A DNA stretch of 5,008 nt, taken from the NCBI GenBank assembly GCA_028704195.1, contig JAQVLL010000181.1, positions 1 through 5,008 of the forward strand. The letters run 5' to 3'. The translations under genes were made by a program, and so were the position numbers. Positions 1 to 4,757 of the stretch are shown here, piece after piece (positions within the stretch are counted from its first letter, which is position 1; every line of letters starts with the position of its first letter). The DNA comes from Smithellaceae bacterium. Its GTDB lineage: Bacteria > Desulfobacterota > Syntrophia > Syntrophales > Smithellaceae. The notes beneath the pieces are model-generated. The model had not been told where the DNA came from, did no database searches, and saw only the letters and a program-made list of their open reading frames with translations.

Positions 1-2
1 AT

Positions 3-866
3 CTTCTGGACAATATTGAACGGAAACGCCATATTCTGAAAACATCAAGGCGGGAGATTGTGCTCGGTGACAGAACCCTGATTATGGGCATTTTAAATGT
101 CACGCCGGATTCGTTTTCCGACGGCAGTTGTTATTTTGATCACGCAAAAGCCGTTGCGAGAGGGTTACAAATGGCCCGGGAAGGTGCGGACATCATCGAT
201 GTCGGGGGAGAATCATCGAGGCCCGGAGCGGCATCCGTAAACACACGCCAGGAACTGGCCAGGGTGGTTCCAGTGGTTGAGAGTTTGTCAGGAAAGCTGA
301 AGATTCCCATATCCGTGGATACGACAAAATCGCAGGTCGCGAAAAAAGCGCTAGAAGCCGGCGCTGAGATGATTAATGACATCACTGCGCTTTCAGGCGA
401 TAAAAAAATGGCCGCTGTTGTCCGGAAAGCAGGTGCGGCGGTTGTTCTCATGCACATGAGAGGAAACCCCGCGGACATGCAGAGAGGTGACCTTGCCTAT
501 GAGAATTTAATGGAAGAAATTGCAGGCTTTCTGAAAAACCGTTGCAGCAGGGCGCTGGCAGCGGGCATAGAAAGGGAACGGATCGTGATAGATCCGGGAA
601 TCGGCTTTGGCAAAACCTATGAGGATAATTGTAAAATTATCAATAAATTGGAAGAGATGAAAGTATTGGGTCTGCCCGTGATGATCGGGACATCCCGCAA
701 GGCTTTTATTGGAAAAGTGACGGGCGGAACCCCTTCGGAAAGAATGGAAGGAACCGCCGCGACAGTTGCCTTATCCATCATGAACGGATGCCATATTGTT
801 CGTGTTCATGATGTGGCTGAAATGAAGAAAGTCGCGGCAATGGCCGATGCGATTGTTCGCCTATAG
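3..866 (+). CDS. folP: Dihydropteroate synthase (folP), 5' end uncertain or outside window
   Basis: Cytoplasmic folate-pathway enzyme that joins 6-hydroxymethyl-7,8-dihydropterin pyrophosphate to p-aminobenzoate to give 7,8-dihydropteroate; it is the sulfonamide target. Numbering from the GTG at 60, the signatures are NVTPDSFSDG (13-22, loop 1), DVGGESSRPGA (47-57, loop 2), SVDTTK (85-90), N106-D107, DPGIGFGKT (178-186), GTSRKAFIG with R213-K214 (210-218) and RVHD (248-251). Together they cover the whole TIM barrel. The GTG at 60 gives 268 residues, slightly short for the family (about 270-285). The frame stays open from position 3, and its codons before the GTG include residues reading RREI that look like the usual strand before LGxRTLIMGILN. 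No ATG, GTG or TTG occurs in frame at 3-59, so the true start is either GTG 60 (weak AAGG at 47-50) or upstream of the window. I prefer upstream. Loop 1 ends DGS rather than the usual DGG. acpS follows after 9 bases. Function is very secure; the start is not. Confidence 0.95.
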   Translation, partial: LLDNIERKRHILKTSRREIVLGDRTLIMGILNVTPDSFSDGSCYFDHAKAVARGLQMAREGADIIDVGGESSRPGAASVNTRQELARVVPVVESLSGKLKIPISVDTTKSQVAKKALEAGAEMINDITALSGDKKMAAVVRKAGAAVVLMHMRGNPADMQRGDLAYENLMEEIAGFLKNRCSRALAAGIERERIVIDPGIGFGKTYEDNCKIINKLEEMKVLGLPVMIGTSRKAFIGKVTGGTPSERMEGTAATVALSIMNGCHIVRVHDVAEMKKVAAMADAIVRL

Positions 867-875
867 AGGGAATGG

Positions 876-1253
876 ATGATATACGGTGTCGGTATTGATC
901 TGGTGGAAAATGACCGGATAGAGAAAATTATTCAAAAATGGGGCGAAAAGTTTTTGTGCCGTGTTTTTTCCGACAGGGAAATTGAATATTGCGGAAGGCA
1001 CGCGCAGGCGCATATTCATTACGGTGCACGGTTTGCCGTAAAAGAGGCATTTCTGAAATCAATCGGCATCGGTCTGGGCAGGGGAGTGCATCTGCGGGAA
1101 ATTGAAGTGGTCAACGAGCAAAACGGTCAGCCGACGTTAAAGCTTTATGGCGGCGCGCAGGACTTCTTTGAGCAGGCCGGAATCACGACGGCTCATCTGA
1201 GCATCACCCATACAAAAAAATATGCGTCCGCACTGGTTTTGCTGGAAAAATAA
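876..1253 (+). CDS. acpS: Holo-[acyl-carrier-protein] synthase (acpS)
   Basis: Transfers 4'-phosphopantetheine from CoA to the conserved serine of apo-acyl carrier protein, activating it for fatty acid synthesis; cytoplasmic, Mg2+ dependent and usually a trimer. At 125 residues it has the normal AcpS length. The N-terminal GVGIDLVENDRI (4-15) supplies metal ligand D8. ARFAVKEAFLKSIG (51-64) supplies E57 and K61, the second metal ligand and the CoA-site lysine of the family. FSDREIEYC (31-39) and the C-terminal HLSITHT (107-113) are also typical. The ATG at 876 is chosen because AGAGGG at 865-870, which overlaps the folP stop codon, sits 5 bases upstream and the product begins right at the conserved first strand. 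It is probably cotranscribed and translationally coupled with folP. Its stop codon lies inside a short A/T palindrome. Confidence 0.96.
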   Translation: MIYGVGIDLVENDRIEKIIQKWGEKFLCRVFSDREIEYCGRHAQAHIHYGARFAVKEAFLKSIGIGLGRGVHLREIEVVNEQNGQPTLKLYGGAQDFFEQAGITTAHLSITHTKKYASALVLLEK

Positions 1254-1261
1254 TTTTTTCA
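1243..1261. repeat. A/T-rich palindrome spanning the acpS stop codon
   Basis: Nineteen bases reading TGG-AAAAA-TAA-TTTTTT-CA form an almost perfect palindrome; the only non-Watson-Crick pair is one G-T. The acpS TAA stop is at its centre. As RNA it would fold into an 8-bp stem made mostly of A-U pairs with a three-base loop. It lacks the GC-rich stem of an intrinsic terminator, and tsaE starts 21 bases later, so termination seems unlikely. It could be a weak processing or stability element, or chance in an A/T patch. Confidence 0.3.
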
Positions 1262-1282
1262 TGATAAATTGCAGAGCATCCA

Positions 1283-1768
1283 ATGAATGAAAACCATGTT
1301 CTTGTTGAATTTGAATCCAAAAGCGCGAAGCATACATTCTCCATCGGCTTTGCTGTCGGCCAAAAGGCAGGGGAAGGCGATGTATACGCGCTGACAGGTG
1401 AACTGGGCGCCGGAAAGACCTGCTTTACGGGAGGGTTGGCGCGAGGTCTCGGTGTCGGTAATGAGTACGCGATTACCAGTCCGACGTTTACGTTGATCAA
1501 CGAATACCCGGGAAGATGCCGTCTCTACCATTTTGATCTTTACCGATTGAATCGTGCATCAGAACTGGATGATCTGGGCTATGAGGAATACATATCGGGG
1601 AAAGGCGTGGTCGTGATTGAATGGGCGGAGAAAATTGCGGAAGTCCTGCCTGACAATACGGTATCGATCTGTTTCGGTTATGTGGATGAAAACAAGAGGA
1701 TCATAGGGTTTGGCGGACCGGGGGAAAGAGTTCGTGAACTGGTAAAGGATATTTCGAGGGAGGATTAG
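1283..1768 (+). CDS. tsaE: tRNA t6A37 threonylcarbamoyladenosine biosynthesis ATPase TsaE
   Basis: P-loop ATPase that works with TsaB and TsaD to place the threonylcarbamoyl group on A37 of tRNAs reading ANN codons; TsaE hydrolyses ATP to reset the TsaBD complex. Visible features in this 161-residue protein are the Walker A GELGAGKT (39-46, K45-T46), the switch-like SPTFTLINEY (66-75), HFDLYR (83-88, with D85 as a Walker B-type acidic residue), a GYEEYI segment (99-104) and VIEWAEKI (111-118, with the E113-W114 pair typical of TsaE). Length matches the family (about 150-165). The ATG at 1283 has only a weak AGAG at 1273-1276 before it, and 29 bases separate it from acpS, so expression may be modest. 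lysC begins 3 bases after its stop and its ribosome binding site lies inside the tsaE 3' end. TsaB and TsaD are not in the window. Confidence 0.96.
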   Translation: MNENHVLVEFESKSAKHTFSIGFAVGQKAGEGDVYALTGELGAGKTCFTGGLARGLGVGNEYAITSPTFTLINEYPGRCRLYHFDLYRLNRASELDDLGYEEYISGKGVVVIEWAEKIAEVLPDNTVSICFGYVDENKRIIGFGGPGERVRELVKDISRED

Positions 1769-1771
1769 ACA

Positions 1772-2995
1772 ATGGGGTTGGTCGTACAGAAATTCGGCGG
1801 AACATCCGTAGCAAACATTGAAAAGATCAGGAATGTAGCAACAAGGGCAATCCGTGAGAAAAATGCAGGTCATGATGTCATTGTGGTGCTCTCTGCCATG
1901 GCCGGTGAAACCAACAGGCTGATAGATCTGGCTCACAGCGCGGCTGAATTACCCGATGAAAGAGAGTATGATTCGCTGATCTCAACGGGCGAACAGGTGA
2001 CCGTCACCCTCTTTTCCATTGTTGTGAATTCAATGGGATACCGGGCACGATCCTTTCTGGGCTTTCAGGCCAAAATATTGACAGATACTGCTTACAAGCA
2101 AGCAAGGATATCCATGATCGATACCCGTGCTATCGAAGAGGAACTGAAGAAAGGCTCGATTGCCGTCGTTGCCGGATTTCAGGGAGTGGATGAAGAGAAC
2201 AACATCACCACCCTGGGCCGTGGCGGATCCGATACCAGCGCGGTGGCCCTGGCGGCAGCGCTTCATGCCGAAAGGTGCGACATCTACACGGATGTTGACG
2301 GTGTTTATACAACCGATCCCAATATCTGCGCCAAAGCCAGAAGACTGGATAAAATATCCTACGATGAAATGCTGGAAATGGCGATGACAGGCGCGAAAGT
2401 TTTACAGCCGCGTTCTGTGGAAATGGCAAAAAAATACGATGTTCCGGTCTATGTAAAATCCAGTTTCACCGATAAAGGCGGAACACTTGTCACCAAGGAG
2501 GATAAAGAGATGGAAAGAGAAATACTGTCAGGAATTACCTATGACCGCGATCAGGCGAAGATTACCGTTGTGCATATACCGGATAAACCGGGAATCGCCG
2601 CAAGCCTGTTTACACCTTTATCGGAGCGCAACATCAGCGTTGACATGATCATTCAAAACGCCAGTTCAAAAGGGTATACGGATCTGACCTTCACCGTTGC
2701 GAAAAAGGATATGAAAGAAGCCCAGAAATGCGTTGATGCAACGGCGAAAGACATCGGTGCCCAGAAAGTGGAAGTCGATGATGACGTGGCCAAAGTTTCG
2801 ATCATTGGAGTTGGGATGGTCAGTCATTCCGGTGTTGCTGCAAAAATGTTCAAAACCATGGCCGATGAAGGCATCAATATCATGATGATCAGTACCTCGG
2901 AAATCAAAATATCCTGCGTCATTCAGAGAAAATATACGGAACTGGCCATTACGGTGCTTCATGACGCATTTCATCTGGAAAAGAAACATAAATAA
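1772..2995 (+). CDS. lysC: Aspartate kinase (lysC)
   Basis: Phosphorylates L-aspartate to 4-phospho-L-aspartate, the committed step towards lysine, threonine, methionine and diaminopimelate. The 407-residue, monofunctional protein has an amino-acid kinase domain at about 1-240 with KFGGTSVA (7-14), S41, FQG (136-138), GRGGSDTSA (149-157), DVDGVYTTDP (174-183) and LQPRSVEMA (211-219). Two ACT domains follow: the first near 263-335 (DKPGIAASLF at 271-280, NISVDMIIQN at 287-296), the second from about 341 (KVSIIGVGM, then INIMMISTSEIKIS at 368-381). The length and lack of a dehydrogenase domain fit the Bacillus/Corynebacterium LysC type, which is inhibited by lysine, or lysine plus threonine. 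The ATG at 1772 follows GGGAGG (1758-1763) by 8 bases and tsaE by 3. An in-frame internal ATG at codon 247 has its own strong ribosome binding site, so an alpha2beta2 enzyme is likely. No lysine riboswitch can fit in the 3-base gap upstream. Confidence 0.97.
   Translation: MGLVVQKFGGTSVANIEKIRNVATRAIREKNAGHDVIVVLSAMAGETNRLIDLAHSAAELPDEREYDSLISTGEQVTVTLFSIVVNSMGYRARSFLGFQAKILTDTAYKQARISMIDTRAIEEELKKGSIAVVAGFQGVDEENNITTLGRGGSDTSAVALAAALHAERCDIYTDVDGVYTTDPNICAKARRLDKISYDEMLEMAMTGAKVLQPRSVEMAKKYDVPVYVKSSFTDKGGTLVTKEDKEMEREILSGITYDRDQAKITVVHIPDKPGIAASLFTPLSERNISVDMIIQNASSKGYTDLTFTVAKKDMKEAQKCVDATAKDIGAQKVEVDDDVAKVSIIGVGMVSHSGVAAKMFKTMADEGINIMMISTSEIKISCVIQRKYTELAITVLHDAFHLEKKHK
2495..2512 (+). promoter_or_regulatory. 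Internal ribosome binding site and start codon inside lysC
   Basis: AAGGAGG at 2495-2501 is followed after 8 bases by an ATG at 2510-2512, which is exactly in frame with lysC (codon 247). This Shine-Dalgarno is a better match to the 16S 3' end than the one serving the full-length gene (GGGAGG). It sits in the linker between the kinase domain and the first ACT domain, where the internal starts of Bacillus subtilis and Corynebacterium glutamicum lysC are known to lie. Confidence 0.7.
2510..2995 (+). other. Predicted nested lysC beta product (ACT-domain regulatory subunit)
   Basis: Starting at the internal ATG, the lysC frame would yield a 161-residue protein made of both ACT domains and no kinase domain. 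Known aspartate kinase beta subunits from in-frame internal starts are of similar size (about 160-172 residues), bind the feedback amino acid, and assemble with the full-length alpha chain into alpha2beta2. That this start is used here is inferred from the strong ribosome binding site, the domain boundary and the family precedent. The protein is not a separate gene but a second product of the same frame. Confidence 0.6.
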
Positions 2996-2998
2996 AAC

Positions 2999-3553
2999 AT
3001 GATTTCTGACAGTCAAACAAGGGGAATTGCCGCGGTGTCTATCATCCTGGCGGTTATTCCCTTTATTTGTTATTTCTACACAGACCGGATAGATTCACAC
3101 TATCCGGTTTTCTCCCTGTCCGGTTCTGAAAATCTAGCGATTGAAATCGTCAATAAGGAAGGTAAGTCCGGTTTATTTTTTGTCCCTCCGGGAACTACGG
3201 CGGAGCAGCTGTTAGCCAGCCTCGATTCCAAAAGGGTTCTTGGCAAAGATTTCAAACTGCAAAATGCCATGAAAATAAGCCTGGATCCAACCCTTTCTGT
3301 GGGCCGGATGGATGCCGTAAAAAGATTGTCTCTCGGATTGCCTGTTGATATCAATCTGGCCGGCAGGGATGAATTGATGCTGATTCCAGGAATCGGGGAA
3401 AAACTGGCCGGGCATATTGTGGCACACCGGAGCCGCACAGGACGCTTTGAAACACTGGATCAGCTGATGGAAATCAAGGGGATAAAGGAGAAAAAACTGG
3501 CTAAACTCAAAAGATACCTTTATATCGACAAGACAGCCCCAAAGGGCCTATGA
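2999..3553 (+). CDS. Membrane-anchored helix-hairpin-helix protein, ComEA-like
   Basis: This 184-residue protein has a short N-terminal cytoplasmic tail and one hydrophobic segment at about 9-27, probably an uncleaved anchor. An extracytoplasmic region at about 45-105 includes KSGLFFVPPGTTAEQLLASL, which recalls the SLBB-type region of ComEA. The C-terminal tandem helix-hairpin-helix module (117-174) starts with DINLAGRDEL, has a good first hairpin (PGIG at 130-133) and a degenerate second (KGIK at 160-163). ComEA binds incoming DNA at the membrane during transformation; whether this protein does so is unknown, as no other competence gene is in view and such modules also occur in proteins of unknown role. 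It starts 3 bases after lysC with no clear Shine-Dalgarno, so translation probably depends on coupling to lysC. Its last 6 bases overlap the 3' end of the convergent transglycosylase gene. Domain call is strong, function tentative. Confidence 0.88.
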   Translation: MISDSQTRGIAAVSIILAVIPFICYFYTDRIDSHYPVFSLSGSENLAIEIVNKEGKSGLFFVPPGTTAEQLLASLDSKRVLGKDFKLQNAMKISLDPTLSVGRMDAVKRLSLGLPVDINLAGRDELMLIPGIGEKLAGHIVAHRSRTGRFETLDQLMEIKGIKEKKLAKLKRYLYIDKTAPKGL

Positions 3554-4177
3554 TTTGCTGTAAGACTCATAAAATGCCAGGACACGCCTGACATAATTTT
3601 GTGTTTCACGGTAGGGCGGAATGGTATAATTATATTTTGCCACGGCGCCTTCGCCTGCATTATAAGCGGCAAGGGCAAGCGTCAGGTTGCCTCTGTAAAG
3701 ATTCAGCAGGTAACTCAGATATCGGGCACCTCCAAAAATATTTTCGCTTGGGTGAAAAACATCGTCAACATTTAGAGCGGATGCGGTTTGAGGCATCAGT
3801 TGCATGAGGCCCTTGGCCCCCGCGGGGGAAATGGCCTGATGGTTAAAATTGGATTCTGCCTTGATGACGGCTTTGATCAGGGCAATGTCAAGATTAAACT
3901 TGCCGGCGGCTCTTCTGATAATTTTGTCGTATGCCGCTGAATTGACATTGATTTTCCTGGAAAAAAGAACCCTTTTTTCCTTCATGATCAATACATATTT
4001 CGCTTGGGGATTGGATGGAACGTTGGTAAGATGAATCACGCCGTCTTTATCCACGTACTTGAAAATATCCGCATGGGAGGGCACAGCAGGTACAATAAGC
4101 AGAGCAAAAAAAACCAATAAAACAACCCGCCCAAAAAGAATTATTTTGGAATAATTGTTTTTCATATTATGAATCAT
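3548..4177 (-). CDS. Exported soluble lytic murein transglycosylase with DUF4124-like N-terminus
   Basis: Cleaves the MurNAc-GlcNAc glycosidic bond of peptidoglycan with formation of 1,6-anhydroMurNAc, for wall turnover or assembly of envelope structures. In the 209-residue form starting at 4177, residues 1-36 are a signal peptide ending PSHA before D37, suggesting export to the periplasm. Residues 36-54 (DIFKYVDKDGVIHLTNVP) match the short DUF4124-type module often preceding SLT domains in these bacteria. The GH23/SLT domain covers about 82-205: AESNF with catalytic E108, GLMQLMP (123-129), AYNAGEG (171-177), and a C-terminal NYVRRVLAFY. Three starts are possible: TTG 4216, ATG 4177 and ATG 4165 (205 residues). 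None has a Shine-Dalgarno. The promoter at 4184-4212 rules against TTG 4216, and its predicted transcription start falls about at ATG 4177. ATG 4165 leaves a neat 32-residue signal peptide and is the main alternative. The gene is monocistronic as far as the window shows. Confidence 0.93.
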   Translation of the reverse strand: MIHNMKNNYSKIILFGRVVLLVFFALLIVPAVPSHADIFKYVDKDGVIHLTNVPSNPQAKYVLIMKEKRVLFSRKINVNSAAYDKIIRRAAGKFNLDIALIKAVIKAESNFNHQAISPAGAKGLMQLMPQTASALNVDDVFHPSENIFGGARYLSYLLNLYRGNLTLALAAYNAGEGAVAKYNYTIPPYRETQNYVRRVLAFYESYSKS

Positions 4178-4183
4178 GGAGTT

Positions 4184-4212
4184 ATGATACTTCAATGATA
4201 AAAAAAGTTCAA
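4184..4212 (-). promoter_or_regulatory. Sigma70-type promoter for the lytic transglycosylase gene
   Basis: On the minus strand, TTGAAC (forward 4207-4212) is separated by 17 bases from TATCAT (forward 4184-4189), which matches TATAAT at five of six positions. The spacer contains a T7 tract. Transcription would start near 4177, at the first base of the preferred ATG, leaving essentially no untranslated leader. Confidence 0.6.
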
Positions 4213-4254
4213 GCAAAAAATCTCATGACTGTTTTCAGCGAATTTTGTTTGTTC

Positions 4255-4281
4255 TTGACACGGTTTAGCGATGATGGTAAT
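4255..4281 (+). promoter_or_regulatory. Probable promoter for tRNA-Pro
   Basis: A perfect TTGACA at 4255-4260 lies 49 bases upstream of the tRNA. The best -10 candidate is GGTAAT at 4276-4281 (four of six matches) with a short 15-base spacer; start would be near 4288, giving a leader of about 22 bases for RNase P removal. The -35 box is convincing, the -10 box less so. It is divergent from the transglycosylase promoter, with 42 bases between their -35 boxes. Confidence 0.45.
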
Positions 4282-4309
4282 GACCTCCACACTTTCAATG
4301 CAGGCAAGT

Positions 4310-4386
4310 CGGGGCGTGGCGCAGTCTGGTAGCGTATCTGAATGGGGTTCAGAGGGCCGGTGGTTCAAATCCACTCGCCCCGACCA
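4310..4386 (+). tRNA. tRNA-Pro (anticodon GGG)
   Basis: A 77-base cloverleaf with encoded CCA. The acceptor stem is CGGGGCG with CGCCCCG, the D stem GCGC with GCGT, the anticodon stem TCTGA with TCAGA, and the T stem GGTGG with CCACT around TTCAAAT. The seven-base anticodon loop ATGGGGT places GGG at 4344-4346, reading CCC and CCU proline codons. All stems pair, with G-U pairs only at the D-stem and T-stem ends, so the gene looks intact. No second copy of its 3' end occurs in the window, so there is no sign of an integrated element here. Confidence 0.98.
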
Positions 4387-4400
4387 TTTTAAACCCATCT

Positions 4401-4424
4401 GAATGTATTATTTCATAATCATTC
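4401..4424 (+). repeat. AT-rich hairpin downstream of tRNA-Pro
   Basis: Fifteen bases after the tRNA CCA, GAATG pairs with CATTC and, after one bulged T, ATTAT pairs with ATAAT around a TTC loop, giving ten pairs. No T-run follows directly, so it is not a standard intrinsic terminator. It may help define the 3' end of the tRNA-Pro transcript, or be chance. Confidence 0.3.
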
Positions 4425-4513
4425 ATGCTGCAAATCTGTGATTTTCTATTTGTGCAATTCGCAAAAAGAAATACATCTTTTTCTTGCATTAAAAGAAATT
4501 ATCATTTACAGGA

Positions 4514-4552
4514 TAACAAAAGACGAAAGGCTCAATTTAACTGGTTTTGTTA
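4514..4552. repeat. Inverted repeat upstream of the tRNA-Leu promoter
   Basis: TAACAAAA at 4514-4521 and TTTTGTTA at 4545-4552 form a perfect 8-base inverted repeat separated by 23 bases. It ends 24 bases before the -35 box of the tRNA-Leu promoter. The position would suit a regulator or an upstream activating site, but in AT-rich DNA such a repeat can arise by chance. The rest of the 236-base spacer (4387-4622) holds no gene that I can support. Confidence 0.3.
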
Positions 4553-4576
4553 CGGAGTATCGAATAAGAATCCCCG

Positions 4577-4604
4577 TTGACATTTTGAATAATGAATATA
4601 TAAT
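4577..4604 (+). promoter_or_regulatory. Consensus sigma70-type promoter for tRNA-Leu (and probably tig)
   Basis: TTGACA at 4577-4582 and TATAAT at 4599-4604 both match consensus at all six positions, with a 16-base spacer. Transcription would begin near 4611, leaving a leader of about 12 bases before the tRNA. Such strength is usual for stable RNA. No terminator is visible between the tRNA and tig, so it probably drives both. Confidence 0.8.
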
Positions 4605-4622
4605 TCCCTAATTGTTTAAAAA

Positions 4623-4709
4623 GCGAGAGTGGCGGAATTGGCAGACGCACTGGACTTAGGATCCAGCCCGCCAAAGCGGTTAGGGGTTCAAGTCCCCTCT
4701 CTCGCACCA
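4623..4709 (+). tRNA. tRNA-Leu (anticodon UAG)
   Basis: An 87-base class II tRNA with encoded CCA. The acceptor stem is GCGAGAG with CTCTCGC, the anticodon stem CTGGA with TCCAG, and the loop CTTAGGA puts TAG at 4657-4659, reading CUA and, with wobble modification, other CUN leucine codons. The long variable arm (CCGC and GCGG stem, about 4668-4679) is the class II mark that fits leucine. The T stem is AGGGG with CCCCT around TTCAAGT. It lies 45 bases upstream of tig, so the primary transcript probably continues into that gene and the tRNA is cut out. Confidence 0.98.
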
Positions 4710-4739
4710 GAACTAAAGAGCCGAAAAATAATCCAATGT

Positions 4740-4757
4740 TAAGGAGAAAATATAGTG
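4740..4757 (+). promoter_or_regulatory. Ribosome binding site fixing the GTG start of tig
   Basis: TAAGGAG at 4740-4746 is a strong Shine-Dalgarno and lies 8 bases before the GTG at 4755-4757. There is no ATG at the conserved N-terminus; the first in-frame ATG is codon 18, inside the ribosome-binding domain, so the GTG is the real start. Confidence 0.8.

Noticed and set aside
140..478. Antisense frame of 112 codons within folP, and similar antisense frames in tsaE, lysC and the ComEA-like gene
   Set aside because: They lie opposite strongly conserved coding sequence, have no ribosome binding sites or recognisable domains, and are explained by the codon structure of the real genes.
1753..1772. 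Lysine riboswitch before lysC
   Set aside because: Only 3 bases separate tsaE and lysC, and the sequence upstream is tsaE coding sequence with a plain Shine-Dalgarno; there is no room for the large aptamer.
4192..4398. Minus-strand 68-codon open frame across tRNA-Pro
   Set aside because: It is the antisense of the tRNA-Pro gene, whose reverse translation (VDLNHRPSEPHSDTLPDCATPR and similar) is a well-known source of false hypothetical proteins. Its upstream part also overlaps the transglycosylase promoter.
4461..4486. GCAAAAAGA with TCTTTTT hairpin as a terminator for tRNA-Pro
   Set aside because: The stem is almost all A-T, imperfect, and not followed by a T-run, so it does not meet the pattern of an intrinsic terminator.
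4425..4580. Plus-strand 51-codon frame in the spacer between the two tRNAs
   Set aside because: No ribosome binding site, composition typical of random AT-rich DNA, no recognisable motif, and its stop codon falls inside the -35 box of the tRNA-Leu promoter.
4310..4709. Phage or island attachment site at the tRNA genes
   Set aside because: No duplicated tRNA 3' end, integrase or foreign-looking genes appear; both tRNAs are intact and followed by ordinary sequence.
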